In this document: positions 24,945 to 35,058 of the stretch, in pieces | Layout of the letters: each line of letters opens with the position of its first letter | Position numbering within the stretch: position 1 is the stretch's first letter | DNA from: GCA-2720975 sp964469565 | GTDB lineage: Bacteria > Planctomycetota > UBA1135 > GCA-002686595 | Direction: 5' to 3' | DNA: 64,000 nucleotides | Assembly: GCA_964469565.1 (NCBI GenBank) | Contig: CAYXZD010000005.1 | Span: 1-64,000, forward strand | Program-made: the position numbers and the translations under genes | Notes under the pieces: generated by a model | Databases searched by the model: none | The model's input: the letters and a program-made list of their open reading frames with translations, nothing else | Told to the model about the DNA's origin: nothing

Positions 24945-27653
24945 ATGCGGTTGACCCTGTACCCGCTGCTCTTTGCGGCCTTCGTGTCTTGCCAGTCCAA
25001 CCAGCCTCAGCACGAATTAGGAACGGTGGTATCCAGTTCCTTCTCCCCAGAAACTCCTCTGGCGAGCTCGACACCGGCACCAGAGTTAGCGGACCCCGCT
25101 GGCATTTCCTCTGCCACTCTTTCTGGCACTCCTTCTGGCACTCCTTTTGGGGCAACAGTCACGTGGTCCACGAGCACCGCGGCCACCCCCAGGGTTCCCA
25201 GTGCATCACTTTCTGCCGGCGTTCAGGATGACGACCTTCAAGACGCCGCCGAGTTGATCAAGCGTCGGCGCGGACGCCAACAGTACCTCGCAACTCAGTA
25301 TGTCGAGCGCGGTAACGCCGAGCTTGAACGTGCGGACCTTCAAGCGGCTCTCGAGAGTTTCTCGGCTGCCGTCGAAGTTGCGCCCGATTCTCAAGACGCC
25401 CGCGCGGGCCTCCGCCGCGTGCGCTCCCTGATGGGTGACAGCTATGCCGATGCCGGGGAGGCCTTCGTCGATGAAGCCCAACGGGTCATGGTCAAGCGAG
25501 CTCAAGCCATCATGGAAGTTGAGGAACACCTGCAGGCAGGCGACCTTGGACTCCGAGAAGCTCGCTACGACGATGCCGTTCAGGCCTACCGTCAGGGCGA
25601 AATGGTCATGATGGCCAGCCCCCTGATTTCCAGCGATTCCTTGGACCTTGGGATCATCCAGGGAAAGCTCCGCAATGCGATTCAACTGCGCAACGAGGCC
25701 GAAGATGCAGCAGAGGCAAGTGCCCGCGCCCAAGCTCAAGAAGCCAAGGAACGTGCGGAAAGAGCTGAAGCAGAGCGCCGTGAAAACCGCCTGACGGAGT
25801 TTTACAACCTAGCCAACAAGGCGTTTGTCGGCGACCGCTTCGCAGAAGCCGAGAGCTGGTGCCGCCAAATCCTTCTGGAAGATCCCGGCAACGAGTCCGC
25901 CCGCTATCTTCAGCGAGTCGCCCGTCAGTCGCGCCACCACCAGGCTGACGAATCCAACCGCAAGCACTATCGCGAGCAGTGGCTGAAGACCTTCGAAGAG
26001 CTGGACACGATGAACGTGCCCCAGACGGACCCCCTCAAATTCCAGCTCGAGCGCTGGCGCGAGGTCAGCCAACGCCAAACCCACTCCAGCCGCCAGCTCG
26101 ACCCCGCAGTGGACCCCCAACGCGGAGCAGTCATGGCCCGCTTGGATGCCGTTCGCTTCGCACCTGACTTTGGTGGAGAGGACGATGAAGGCACCGAGCT
26201 CGAGAGTGTGGCAGCTTATCTGCAGCAACTCACCGGTGTGAACTTCCTCATCTCCAACGCCGTGCGCGACGAACTAGATGTGGAAGAGACCAGCATCGTA
26301 TTGCACCTGCCCGAGCGCAGCGTCAAGCGCGTCCTTGAGATCATCGCCGATACCAGTGAGAGCCTACGCTGGAAGATCGAAGACGGTGTGGTCATGTTCG
26401 TCACATCCGAAGAGATGACCGGCGGCCAGGTGCTCGTCACTTACGGCATCCAAGACTTGATTCATCCAATTCCCGACTTTGCCGGAACCGACATCAATGT
26501 CTCCCCCTCTGATGGAATCATCCCCCCGGACGAGGACATCACCGAGCGCGAATACAACGTGGTCGACACAGCGCTACTTGAAGATCTGATTCGCAACAAC
26601 ATTGCTGCTGAATCTTGGGAGGCTGACCTCGCCAACCAAATCAGGATCAATGACAACGGGATCATGGTCGTGAACCAGACCCCCGAGGTCCACAAGCAGA
26701 TCAATGACCTCCTAGAGGACCTGCGCGAAGCCACGGGCATCATGGTCGACATCCACGCCCGGTTCATGAAGGTCGAGGACAACTTCCTAGAGGATATCGG
26801 TGTCGATTTCCGTGGACTTGGCGCCCCTGGCGCCGGCACCGCAGCCAACTTTAACGACTTCGGGGGAGCCACGAACGACCTCGGCGACTCACCTGGACGG
26901 GACAATACCCTAGGCGCATTCCTCGACGAGGGTGCCGACGGCGACGTCAAGGCCCGTGTCGAGGACCTCTACGACCGGCAGTTGGGCAGCGATACATTCC
27001 AGCCCTCCGGTGGTCTGTCCTTCCAGTGGACTTTGCTCAGCGACATGCAACTTGAATTGATCGTGCGGGCCATTTCAAAGTCCGAACGTATCGAGTTGGT
27101 GACAGCCCCACGACTGACCGTGCACAACACGTCCCGTGCGAATCTGTCGGTGCTCAATCAGGTGGCCTATATCAAAGACTTCGACGTGGAAATCGCCCAA
27201 GCGGCTTCCATCGCCGACCCCATTGTTGAGGTCATCCAGGACGGTGTCATTCTTGATGTTCGACCTGTTGTCTCAGCGGACCGCCGCTTTGTCACCCTTG
27301 AATTGCGCCCGACGATTGCACAACTCAAGCGCCCCATCGAAGAGCGCGTGACGACCCTCGGATCGCAGAACTCAGTGACGATCATGCTGCCCGAGGTTGA
27401 GATTCAGCGTGTGCGGACTTCGGTGCCCCTGCCGGACGGCGGAACCGTCCTCTTGGGCGGCATGAAGGAGTCCGACAAGTCGAATCAACGCTCAGGCGTT
27501 CCGATTCTGAACAAGATCCCGGTCCTCTCAGTGTTCTTCGAGCGCAAGGGAACCTTCATCTCCAATCGCAAGCTGCTGATTCTTCTGCGCGCCAATATCC
27601 TGATCCCCACCGAGCTTGAACCCTCGGATGCGGAGATGGGTCTTAGCCAGTAG
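24945..27653 (+). CDS. TPR/secretin outer-membrane lipoprotein, copy 1
   Basis: Start at 24945 (MRLTLYPLLFAAFVSC, lipobox cysteine at 16) chosen over in-frame starts at 24798 and 24930. About 902 residues: Ser/Thr/Pro-rich spacer with a short repeated SGTP motif, then about 300 residues of TPR-like and coiled helices, an STN/N-domain region (VAAYLQQLTGVNFLIS and an N-domain with VNQTPEVHKQINDLLEDL), and a C-terminal secretin beta-barrel with the signature VPLPDGGTVLLGGMKESD and GVPILNKIPVLSVFF. Secretins form large gated pores in the outer membrane. There are no type II, III or IV pilus genes beside it; it heads a locus with TolQ/TolR homologues. Confidence 0.9.
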   Translation: MRLTLYPLLFAAFVSCQSNQPQHELGTVVSSSFSPETPLASSTPAPELADPAGISSATLSGTPSGTPFGATVTWSTSTAATPRVPSASLSAGVQDDDLQDAAELIKRRRGRQQYLATQYVERGNAELERADLQAALESFSAAVEVAPDSQDARAGLRRVRSLMGDSYADAGEAFVDEAQRVMVKRAQAIMEVEEHLQAGDLGLREARYDDAVQAYRQGEMVMMASPLISSDSLDLGIIQGKLRNAIQLRNEAEDAAEASARAQAQEAKERAERAEAERRENRLTEFYNLANKAFVGDRFAEAESWCRQILLEDPGNESARYLQRVARQSRHHQADESNRKHYREQWLKTFEELDTMNVPQTDPLKFQLERWREVSQRQTHSSRQLDPAVDPQRGAVMARLDAVRFAPDFGGEDDEGTELESVAAYLQQLTGVNFLISNAVRDELDVEETSIVLHLPERSVKRVLEIIADTSESLRWKIEDGVVMFVTSEEMTGGQVLVTYGIQDLIHPIPDFAGTDINVSPSDGIIPPDEDITEREYNVVDTALLEDLIRNNIAAESWEADLANQIRINDNGIMVVNQTPEVHKQINDLLEDLREATGIMVDIHARFMKVEDNFLEDIGVDFRGLGAPGAGTAANFNDFGGATNDLGDSPGRDNTLGAFLDEGADGDVKARVEDLYDRQLGSDTFQPSGGLSFQWTLLSDMQLELIVRAISKSERIELVTAPRLTVHNTSRANLSVLNQVAYIKDFDVEIAQAASIADPIVEVIQDGVILDVRPVVSADRRFVTLELRPTIAQLKRPIEERVTTLGSQNSVTIMLPEVEIQRVRTSVPLPDGGTVLLGGMKESDKSNQRSGVPILNKIPVLSVFFERKGTFISNRKLLILLRANILIPTELEPSDAEMGLSQ

Positions 27654-28040
27654 CTCACGCGGATAAGGCCCGCAAGATGAGCTTGGCCGCCCGACAGACC
27701 TGGGCGCCCAACTCAGCTTGCGGGTCTTTATTCATTCAAGCCGTAGCATCGCCCCGGTGCGTCGCCAAGCGGCTCCCGTGCATCCGCAAGGGAGCCGACA
27801 ACTCCGAAATGCGGGGCGCATCACTTAGACTCTGCCCCTCTCCATCCTTCTCAAGACACTACGGTAAACCCTAGGTACAACGCAGTTGGTAGCCATTCCT
27901 AGCCTACCGGGCTAGTTCTAGTGGCCGACTTGCGTCCCCCCTCGAGTCCGCAGGCTCAAGCACACAAGCACAATTCAGCTGAACCCTGGACCATCCCTAC
28001 CTCATTGCCGTCAGCCCTCCCCCTCGGGCTCGATGAAACC
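27654..28040. other. Intergenic region between secretin 1 and the large repeat protein
   Basis: 387 bases. The first 80 contain the terminator-like hairpin at 27669. A smaller hairpin CTAGCC/GGCTAG lies at 27899-27915. An in-frame upstream extension of the next gene to 27921 exists but looks like leader rather than protein. Confidence 0.5.
27669..27732 (+). terminator. Hairpin with T-rich tail after secretin 1
   Basis: CCCGCAAG (27669-27676) pairs with CTTGCGGG (27717-27724), followed by TCTTTATT. The 40-base interior can pair further. It suggests that secretin 1 and the downstream genes are partly separate transcripts. Confidence 0.55.
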
Positions 28041-31000
28041 ATGAACGCTGCCTCACCCACGCCTAGCTCCTTTGAATCCTCTCCCCTCAGCTGCAGCAAC
28101 AACCGCCGGCGACCTCAGTTGAGCCGAGGAATCCACCTCACCGTTTCAGGTCTGCGCGCAACGATCCTCGCTGTCGGACTGGGAGCGGGCATCCTCAGCA
28201 CAGATTCCAGCGCACAAATGAGTGCAGCGGAGGTCAAGGCTGAGATTGCCTTCGCCCGAGGCCTCGCGGCGGACTGGACATTTGTGGGCCTAGCCCAATC
28301 AGTCCTAGAAAAGGTTGAAGCCTCCGGCATTTCCGGAAAAAGCCGCGAAGAACTGGAACTCGTCAAATGTGAAGTGTTCGTTTCGGGGGCCCGTAGTGAG
28401 CCCGATCCCACCGCCCGCTTGGCGCTGTTTGAGAGCGCCATTGAGTCATACCAGCTATTTATCGACGGCTACCCCAGCTCCGACTTCAAAGGGCAAGCCG
28501 AAACGGGCCTCGTCGATAGCGCCGCAATCTACGGACGCGCCATCGACCTCGCCCTGGAGGAGACGGTCGGCGAGGAAGCCACCCGGCTCAGTCAGCGCAA
28601 AGTCGAAGTCCTCACGAATACTTCACAACTCACCGATGGACTGATCGAATCCATCAAGAGCGTACCCGAAGAGGAACGCAGTGAGAGTCAGCGGCGCGAG
28701 CTTGCGGCATTGATGCTCAATCGAGGGCAGATGCTAGGCGAAATCGGACGCATCGAAGAAGAGGGAGAATTCTTCTTCAACCAAGCACTCCAGGCGCTCG
28801 AAGATATGATCTGGGAGTTTGGAGAAGAGTCTGTCCCCGGTATTCGAGGCTTCAAGGCCATGGCAGACATCCATAGCTATCGTGGCAATCTCGACAATGC
28901 TGCTCGCTACTACAAAGCGATCGTATCCAATGTGCTCCCCTTGGACCCCAAGCGCTGGGCCAGGCTCGTCGAAGCCAACGGCCGCGAGTTTAGCAGCGAC
29001 GAGATTGCCTTCCGATTCACCTTCTTGGAGTTGGGCACTCCCGGGCTGGTGCGCACCTATATGGAAATGGGCGAAACTCAACTCGCCGCTGATTATGCCC
29101 TTCACATGTATAACTGGCAGCGGAAAGAAGGCCTGCAGTACTCGCGCGATGGGTACCAAGCCCTCCTAGATGTGGCTGGAGTTCTGCTAGAAATTGGCGG
29201 CTACATTGGCGGCAACCAAGCCACGGGCGAGGCCCAGTGGTTTGAGGACGAAGAAGCTATGAAAGCGGCGGTGCGCTCGCGTCGCCAACATGACGATGCC
29301 GTCTCCTTCTCGCTGAAGGTGGCGAACTCTGTCAATCAAGAAAACAAGGGCAACATCCTCCAAGTGCGGGCCCAAAAACTGATTTCACTCATTTCGACTC
29401 GCCCTGGGATTGAGGTCTCCCCCGATGTTCTCCTGCAAGCGGCCCAGGGTGAGTATTACGATGGCAACTACGACGCAGCCATCAGCGGCCTGCACCGGGT
29501 GCTGCAGGCCCTCGAGAGCCTTGAACCCACGGAGCGCTTAGAATACGGGGCCCCCATCATGAACCTGCTGGCTAACTCCCATCGGCGAGGGGAGCGCGAG
29601 TTGGAGGCGGCCATGGCATTCCGCGAAGGGGTAATCTCGTGGCAAGGTGATCCCGAACAGGACCAACTCAACTCCCAAGGCTACCTTTCCATGATCAAGA
29701 AGGTTGTCCAACGCCACCCCGGCGAAAAAGTCTTCGAGGATCTTCGCACCGAAGCTGAGAACCTCGTCACTCGCTACGGCAAGGAAAGCAAGGCCGACGA
29801 GATCCACTTCAACCGAGGCATGAAAAAATACGCCGCGGGCGAATTTGACGCTGCCATGGAAGACTTCCGCGGCATCGATCCCAGTGCGGACTACTACGAG
29901 CGAGCACGGGTCCAACTGGCGATCTGTGATTTCCGTGCGAAGCGAATCGACCAGGCCTTGGCTGCTCTCGAGGAGTTTATCGATGTGTACGTAGCGGATC
30001 CGGCCAACGCCCTCGAGAGTCCTGTGCGGCAAGCCAAGCGCACAGAGGCACTCGCAGCCGCCGAGTTTTTCCGTGGCCTAGGCCTTTCGATCAAGGCCAA
30101 GAAGTCAGGCAACGTCGACGAGTGGGCTCGCATCGATGACCTCATGGTGGGCTATGCGAGCAAGTACCCTACCCAAGACGTGCTGGTACCCTGGTCCATG
30201 CAAATGGTCTTCGATTCTCGAATCGCCCGTAATGATCAGAAGGGCGCACGGCTCATGATCGACAACATGATCCGAGATTGGCCCGACAGCAAACGAACGG
30301 GGGCCTCATCGGGTGCCTATTACAATTCACTGCTCCGGGTCCGTGAGACAGCAACACCCGACAAGCGCCGCGAACTCCTGCAGGAGATGGCCGAGTTCCT
30401 GAGCATCGGGAACAAGCTAGGCAGCGCCCCCTTCAAGTCGCTCCGCAATGAGTCCCGCCACTGGCTTGAGCTAGGCAATTTCGGCGAGGCTGAGAGGGTG
30501 CTCTCGCTCATCATCAGTTCCTACGCAGAGGATGCCAAGTACGCGGAGAACATTCAGACCTACGTGCTCCCTGACCTCGGCGTGGCCCTCCTCGAGAATG
30601 GAAAGCTGGCCGATGCCAAGGCCATTCTCAACCCACTGGTCATGGACGAAACGGCGAAACCGTCGAAGTCCACGATTCTGGCATGGGCGCGCTGCATAAG
30701 CGGCTGGATCAGCGGAGCAGATCTCCAAGTGTCGGAAACCCCTGGCGCTGGGGGCACCGAAGAAGAGTGGACAGCCCTTGTCGCCAAGCTGGATCAAATC
30801 ACGAAGGCTGGCAACAAGTGGGAAGGCTGCGATTGGTATGAGACTAAACTCATGATCGTTTACGCCTACTACAGTTGGGGCAAGACGGACAGCCGCAAGA
30901 TTGCCTCAGCCAAGAAGCAGCTGCGGCAGATGGACTCGTTTTTTGATGACCCCACCTACGCTGCCGTGGGCAAGGCCTGTGACAAGGGGGATGACGTCTA

Positions 31001-31067
31001 CTCCGCGCGCCTTGGAAACGGCGTACTCAAGTCCCGGTACACCTACATGGCTCGCATGCTCAAGTGA
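28041..31067 (+). CDS. Large secreted TPR-like repeat protein
   Basis: Start at 28041 (MNAASPTPSS) preferred; a longer frame opens at 27921. About 1008 residues. A hydrophobic stretch LRATILAVGLGAGIL ending SSAQ near residue 58 serves as a signal peptide. The remainder is almost wholly alpha-helical, with repeated hairpins typical of TPR/SEL1-like scaffolds, such as ARYYKAIVSNVLPLD, YYDGNYDAAISGLHRVLQ and FNRGMKKYAAGEFDAAMEDF. No enzyme motif. Lies between two secretin genes and before a TolQ/TolR set, so it may be a periplasmic scaffold of that machine. Confidence 0.75.
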   Translation: MNAASPTPSSFESSPLSCSNNRRRPQLSRGIHLTVSGLRATILAVGLGAGILSTDSSAQMSAAEVKAEIAFARGLAADWTFVGLAQSVLEKVEASGISGKSREELELVKCEVFVSGARSEPDPTARLALFESAIESYQLFIDGYPSSDFKGQAETGLVDSAAIYGRAIDLALEETVGEEATRLSQRKVEVLTNTSQLTDGLIESIKSVPEEERSESQRRELAALMLNRGQMLGEIGRIEEEGEFFFNQALQALEDMIWEFGEESVPGIRGFKAMADIHSYRGNLDNAARYYKAIVSNVLPLDPKRWARLVEANGREFSSDEIAFRFTFLELGTPGLVRTYMEMGETQLAADYALHMYNWQRKEGLQYSRDGYQALLDVAGVLLEIGGYIGGNQATGEAQWFEDEEAMKAAVRSRRQHDDAVSFSLKVANSVNQENKGNILQVRAQKLISLISTRPGIEVSPDVLLQAAQGEYYDGNYDAAISGLHRVLQALESLEPTERLEYGAPIMNLLANSHRRGERELEAAMAFREGVISWQGDPEQDQLNSQGYLSMIKKVVQRHPGEKVFEDLRTEAENLVTRYGKESKADEIHFNRGMKKYAAGEFDAAMEDFRGIDPSADYYERARVQLAICDFRAKRIDQALAALEEFIDVYVADPANALESPVRQAKRTEALAAAEFFRGLGLSIKAKKSGNVDEWARIDDLMVGYASKYPTQDVLVPWSMQMVFDSRIARNDQKGARLMIDNMIRDWPDSKRTGASSGAYYNSLLRVRETATPDKRRELLQEMAEFLSIGNKLGSAPFKSLRNESRHWLELGNFGEAERVLSLIISSYAEDAKYAENIQTYVLPDLGVALLENGKLADAKAILNPLVMDETAKPSKSTILAWARCISGWISGADLQVSETPGAGGTEEEWTALVAKLDQITKAGNKWEGCDWYETKLMIVYAYYSWGKTDSRKIASAKKQLRQMDSFFDDPTYAAVGKACDKGDDVYSARLGNGVLKSRYTYMARMLK

Positions 31068-31128
31068 TCGAGACTCTGCTTTATCGCCCCCACCACCTGC
31101 AGCCTCCAGGCAAGCCCCCAATCCAATC

Positions 31129-32364
31129 ATGACTCTCTCAAACATTGCGAAACTCTCAAAGCGGCAAATGCTCGGTGCCCTCGGACTGGCTGGATTCATC
31201 GGCATAACCACTCCCTCTGCTCGAGCGTATGCGGGTCCCCCCGCTCCCACTCCCGCTCCTGCGATTGTCATACCCGCTCAAGGCGGTGGCCTGCCCGACA
31301 AGATTGTGCGGCGTAACCCCCGGACCGGCAAACTCAGCACCCTTTCCGCCACCGTGACGGAGAACTCCTTGGGAGGCATCAAGGTCGAGCGCAAGGGCAA
31401 GGAAAGCTCCTATGAGTCTTCCGAAATCTTGAGCATTGACTGGGGCATGGCCCCCGCATCTTTCAAGGACGGCAAGGTCTTCGCTGGGCGCAAAGACTTC
31501 GAAAACGCGGTCGCCCGGTTTCGGATGGCCGCCACCCACACGGACACCCGCGAGGTTGTTCAAGCAGACGCCCGCCTCCGGGCTGCGGATGCCCTACTTG
31601 GGTGGGGCGCTAGTGACGTCAACCGGTATGCGGAGTGCATCGCAGAAGTAGACCGATACCTCGCCGATTTCCCTAGTGACCGTCGAGTGCCCCACGGACG
31701 CTGGGTCAAAGCACGCGCGGCCCAACTGTCCGGGGACGCATCGACGGCTGCAGCGGGGTTCCGTTCACTCTACGAAGCCGGCGTCTCTCAGTCTGCCGCA
31801 GGCTATGACCGGACCTTGTGCATGGATGCGGGTCTCTTAGCTGCCCATGCGTTTTTGGCCCAGGCCACCCCCGACACAGGAGCCGCCCGGGAACTATTCG
31901 CCAGCCTCGATGTGGCCTATGGTCAAGCTGCGACCGCCGAGGAACTCAGTCCCGAACAGCGTAACCATCTAGTCGCCGGCCAAGGACGCGCCGCTGTCGG
32001 CGAGGGATTCTGCCTGTTGGCATCAGGAGACGCTGACAAGGCCGAACGCTTCTTCCAGGGCCGCCTCTCCGGAGCCAACGAGAATCCAGCCCAGCGATTT
32101 GCGATTCTGTTCGGTCTAGGGCGAGCCCTCTTGGATCAAGGCAAGTATCGCGAAGCGCAAATAGAACTCGCCAAAGTATCCGCCCTCGACCACACCAGCA
32201 GGGACCGCCAGGCAGCAGCCCTCCTCGGGCTCGCCCAAGCCGCTCTCAAAATGGGTGCTGCGGATGCCCAAACAAGCGCCAAACGATGGCTCAACCAGAT
32301 TTCTTCCGCATTCAGCGACACCCCGGCAGCCCTTGGGGCATCGCAAACCCTCGAAAAGCTGTAA
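31129..32364 (+). CDS. Secreted TPR-like protein
   Basis: Start at 31129 (MTLSNIAKLS); the frame is open to 30901 but that part overlaps the previous gene. 411 residues. The leader contains SKRQMLGALGLAGFIGITTPSARA, read as a signal peptide ending near residue 33. Residues 45-100 are a small beta region (RRNPRTGKLSTLSATVTENS). The remainder is helical repeats, ending in ALGASQTLEKL. Sixty-one bases follow the large repeat protein, and the ExbB-like gene is next, so it is probably an accessory of the same complex. Confidence 0.75.
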   Translation: MTLSNIAKLSKRQMLGALGLAGFIGITTPSARAYAGPPAPTPAPAIVIPAQGGGLPDKIVRRNPRTGKLSTLSATVTENSLGGIKVERKGKESSYESSEILSIDWGMAPASFKDGKVFAGRKDFENAVARFRMAATHTDTREVVQADARLRAADALLGWGASDVNRYAECIAEVDRYLADFPSDRRVPHGRWVKARAAQLSGDASTAAAGFRSLYEAGVSQSAAGYDRTLCMDAGLLAAHAFLAQATPDTGAARELFASLDVAYGQAATAEELSPEQRNHLVAGQGRAAVGEGFCLLASGDADKAERFFQGRLSGANENPAQRFAILFGLGRALLDQGKYREAQIELAKVSALDHTSRDRQAAALLGLAQAALKMGAADAQTSAKRWLNQISSAFSDTPAALGASQTLEKL

Positions 32365-32456
32365 TATTCCAATCCTGACCGAGGTAGCTCGACTTAGCTC
32401 CTGCAGGGAGTTACAACCGAGGACCGAAACCGCGAGCGAACACAACGTCTCACCTA

Positions 32457-32479
32457 ATCCGGCACCTATCTTGCCGGAT
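32457..32479. other. Eight-pair hairpin upstream of the ExbB-like gene
   Basis: ATCCGGCA (32457-32464) and TGCCGGAT (32472-32479) with a seven-base loop, 68 bases before the ExbB start. No T-run follows, so it may be an mRNA-stability or operator element rather than a terminator. Confidence 0.5.
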
Positions 32480-32547
32480 CTAGGCCGTAATCCCCACCCA
32501 ACGACACCCTAGAGAAGGCTTCTCTGCCCACTTCGAACTGTCCTGTC

Positions 32548-33291
32548 ATGAACACGAACTCCATCCAACAAAAGCTGACCTCCCTAGCTGCCCCTGCAGT
32601 GGCCGTGGCCCTGTCCATGGCCTTTACAACTGGTGCAGCCCTAGCCCAGGAAGGTGCCGCAACCGAAACGAATTCAAAGTCAATCGCAGAGGTCCTTGGG
32701 GATTCTGGAGCCGTTGGTTTGTGCATTGTCGCACTCTCGGTCGTTGCCTTGGCCGTGATCATCGAGAACTTCGTCTCCCTCAAGCGCGACAAACTTGCTC
32801 CACCGGAGCTGATCGACGAGCTTCAAGCTCTCTTTGAGGACGAGCAGTACCAAGACGCCATGGAACTCTGTGAGAACGAGCCCTGCTACTTCACCCGAGT
32901 GGCGGGTGCCGGCATTTCAAAGATCGGCCACTCCTTCGCGGTCATCGAGAAATCCATGGAGGAAATGGGTGACGAAGAATCGATCAAGCTCCACCAAAAA
33001 GTTGGCTGGCTCGCCGTGATTTCCAATGTCGCCCCCATGATGGGTCTGCTCGGCACGGTGGGTGGAATGGTTGAATCGTTCAACACTATCGCTTCCTCGG
33101 CCGGTGGAGCTAACCCCGCCGAACTGGCAGGGGGTATTTCCAAGGCCCTCCTCACGACGATGTTCGGTCTGATCGTCGCCCTACCCGTGACGGCTGCATT
33201 CGCTTTCATTCGTAACCGCATGGTGCGCAACATCATCGAAGTGGGCGCCATCGTCGAGGACCTGTTTGAGCACTTCCGCGACGAGGCCTAG
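32548..33291 (+). CDS. TolQ/ExbB/MotA-family proton channel subunit with signal-like N-terminus
   Basis: 247 residues. An N-terminal signal-like region ends ALAQ near residue 34. Three membrane spans follow: about 54-75 (GAVGLCIVALSVVALAVII), about 150-175 (VGWLAVISNVAPMMGLLG, then TVGGMVESF) and about 200-222 (LLTTMFGLIVALPVTAAF). The GLLGTVGGM and TTMFGLIVALP motifs are characteristic of ExbB/TolQ. It forms the stator channel that converts proton motive force into mechanical work together with the two ExbD-like proteins downstream. No TonB or TonB-dependent receptor gene is present. Confidence 0.92.
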   Translation: MNTNSIQQKLTSLAAPAVAVALSMAFTTGAALAQEGAATETNSKSIAEVLGDSGAVGLCIVALSVVALAVIIENFVSLKRDKLAPPELIDELQALFEDEQYQDAMELCENEPCYFTRVAGAGISKIGHSFAVIEKSMEEMGDEESIKLHQKVGWLAVISNVAPMMGLLGTVGGMVESFNTIASSAGGANPAELAGGISKALLTTMFGLIVALPVTAAFAFIRNRMVRNIIEVGAIVEDLFEHFRDEA

Positions 33292-33428
33292 GCCTCTGCT
33301 GCCCAACCGACTCCTCCCCATCAAGGGGACGGCCACGCCGTCTATACCACGATCGGGGGGAGTGCGGTGGCACCACTAGGCGCCCCTAATGTCCTAAGGC
33401 CCCCATCCGCCCGAATCCTCTCCCAAGC

Positions 33429-33941
33429 ATGAACCTCTCCAAGCACGATCCAGAAACGGACATGGAAATGAACATGACGCCCATGATTGACGTCGTGTTC
33501 CTGCTGATCATTTTCTTCATGATCATCACAGATATGACGCAGCAGGACCTTGAGGACTTGGAGCTACCCATGGCCCAGTTTGCCAGGGAGGACAAACCTG
33601 ATCCCACCGAGTTCCGGCCGATCATCAATATCCAGTATGACGGCAAGATCATCATCAAAAGGGAGGAGTACTACTCCCCCGAGGTGAACGATGCAGACGC
33701 AGACCCCTACGAACGAGTCAAGGATTGGCTCTCGTTGACTGCGAAGAAGATGGAAAAGGACTACCTCACAGAAGGAGCTACGTCAGGCCCCAAAGTCCCC
33801 GATGAACCCGTGTTGATTCGTGCGGACATCAGCACGCCATTCAAGCACATCCAAAAGATCATGGAATTCTGCGGCGCAGAGGGAATTCAAATCTGGAAGA
33901 TTCAACTGGCCTGCTCTGTCCCCGAGTCCTCGGACGAATAA
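33429..33941 (+). CDS. ExbD/TolR-family protein, copy 1
   Basis: 170 residues: short cytosolic N-terminus, one span starting MTPMIDVVFLLIIFFM with the proton-carrying aspartate in MIDV, then a periplasmic domain that is longer than usual because of an acidic insert (SPEVNDADADPYERV). It ends with PFKHIQKIMEFCGAEGI, the ExbD C-terminal helix pattern. Lies 137 bases after the ExbB-like gene, with a small hairpin GACGGC/GCCGTC between them (33328-33342). Confidence 0.9.
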   Translation: MNLSKHDPETDMEMNMTPMIDVVFLLIIFFMIITDMTQQDLEDLELPMAQFAREDKPDPTEFRPIINIQYDGKIIIKREEYYSPEVNDADADPYERVKDWLSLTAKKMEKDYLTEGATSGPKVPDEPVLIRADISTPFKHIQKIMEFCGAEGIQIWKIQLACSVPESSDE

Positions 33942-34017
33942 GAGCACCGCCACCCTTGCCCCGCCCCACGCCTCAATAGCCCCATTCACTAACGCACCCA
34001 CCAAGGAGTCCTGACCC

Positions 34018-34551
34018 ATGTCCATGCTCACCGAGCTCTCCAAGGATGACTGCCAGATGGAGATGACGCCAATGATCGACGTCACCTTCCTTCTGCTGAT
34101 CTTCTTCATGTGCACTCTCAAGTTCAAGACCCTTGAGGGCAAGCTGGCGGCGTATCTACCGAAAGACGTGGGAGTCAACCAGTCCGAAGCTGAGCCCATT
34201 GAAAAGGTCGAGATCCTGATGCGCGTCACAAAGGAAGGGACCAAGATCAAGCCCAATGCCTCAGGTGGACGCGCCTACACGGCGAGCGACCAGGGACGCT
34301 ATGAGTGGGGCCCCGACCGGCAAATGCAATACAAGATCGGTCCGTGGGAAACCGATGATCTAGTTGCCCTGGGTTCAAAACTTGCCAAAGTCTTCAGGGA
34401 CCGCAGTGCCAGCGAGGAGAAGGTCCCCGCCACCATTGATGCGCGCCCTGGGACGGTCTATGCCGATGTGGTCAAGGTCCTTGACCAGGCCATTGATTCG
34501 GGATTCACCGACATCACGTTTGTCGGGGCTTACGACGATCACATCAAGTAA
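34018..34551 (+). CDS. ExbD/TolR-family protein, copy 2
   Basis: 177 residues. The span begins MTPMIDVTFLLLIFFM with the conserved aspartate. The periplasmic part carries an insert (YTASDQGRYEWGPDRQMQYK) before the C-terminal ExbD fold ending VKVLDQAIDSGFTDITFVGA. It lies 76 bases after copy 1. One TolQ with two TolR-type subunits is the same stoichiometric layout as the Myxococcus AglRQS motor, though the similarity is only in gene order. Confidence 0.9.
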   Translation: MSMLTELSKDDCQMEMTPMIDVTFLLLIFFMCTLKFKTLEGKLAAYLPKDVGVNQSEAEPIEKVEILMRVTKEGTKIKPNASGGRAYTASDQGRYEWGPDRQMQYKIGPWETDDLVALGSKLAKVFRDRSASEEKVPATIDARPGTVYADVVKVLDQAIDSGFTDITFVGAYDDHIK

Positions 34552-35058
34552 GGCACATCAAGTAGGGCCCAGCAACTAAGTAGGGCGAATGGTGGCTGCT
34601 GATCTGGGTGGTCGCCCCGAGATTCCCTGCTCGGTCGACCGGTGTACTAGGCCGATGTGGTCCCTCTGAATCGCCCCAGTTCCATTCGGATCGACAAGAG
34701 CCTGCCGAGGTCCAGACCCACAGGACTGGCCCCCCCCCGGTCCCCGGTGGTTACTCCCCAGGGGCCGCCCATCTGGGCAAAAAAGCCTCCCCATGCCCCA
34801 AAAAAGGCCGGATTGTCCCCAACCTGCATTTGACGGCTCCCCCCCTCTCAAGGTATCTTCTGCCCCATCTTCTGCGTTCATATTGGACGTAGCTGCCCCC
34901 CTCGGACGCGCCTTCACGGGCGTGAAGGCGCCCCTGCGAGTCACTTTTCTTCCTTGACGGCTAAAACCCACCCCATGGAGGGTTGCTGCGGTCATTGGCG
35001 AAGGTAGCCCCAAGGTCACCCGTCTCCATCCATCCCCCCTTACTGCTGGTCAAAGAGA
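34552..35058. other. Intergenic region before secretin 2
   Basis: 507 bases with no convincing gene. C- and G-rich stretches dominate to 34850; then comes the hairpin at 34908. No tRNA or clear promoter. It could hold a separate start for secretin 2. Confidence 0.5.
34908..34931. other. Ten-pair hairpin with a four-base loop upstream of secretin 2
   Basis: GCGCCTTCAC (34908-34917) and GTGAAGGCGC (34922-34931), loop GGGC, 128 bases before the secretin start. It is followed by ACTTTTCTTCC about 15 bases later, so attenuation is possible. Confidence 0.55.
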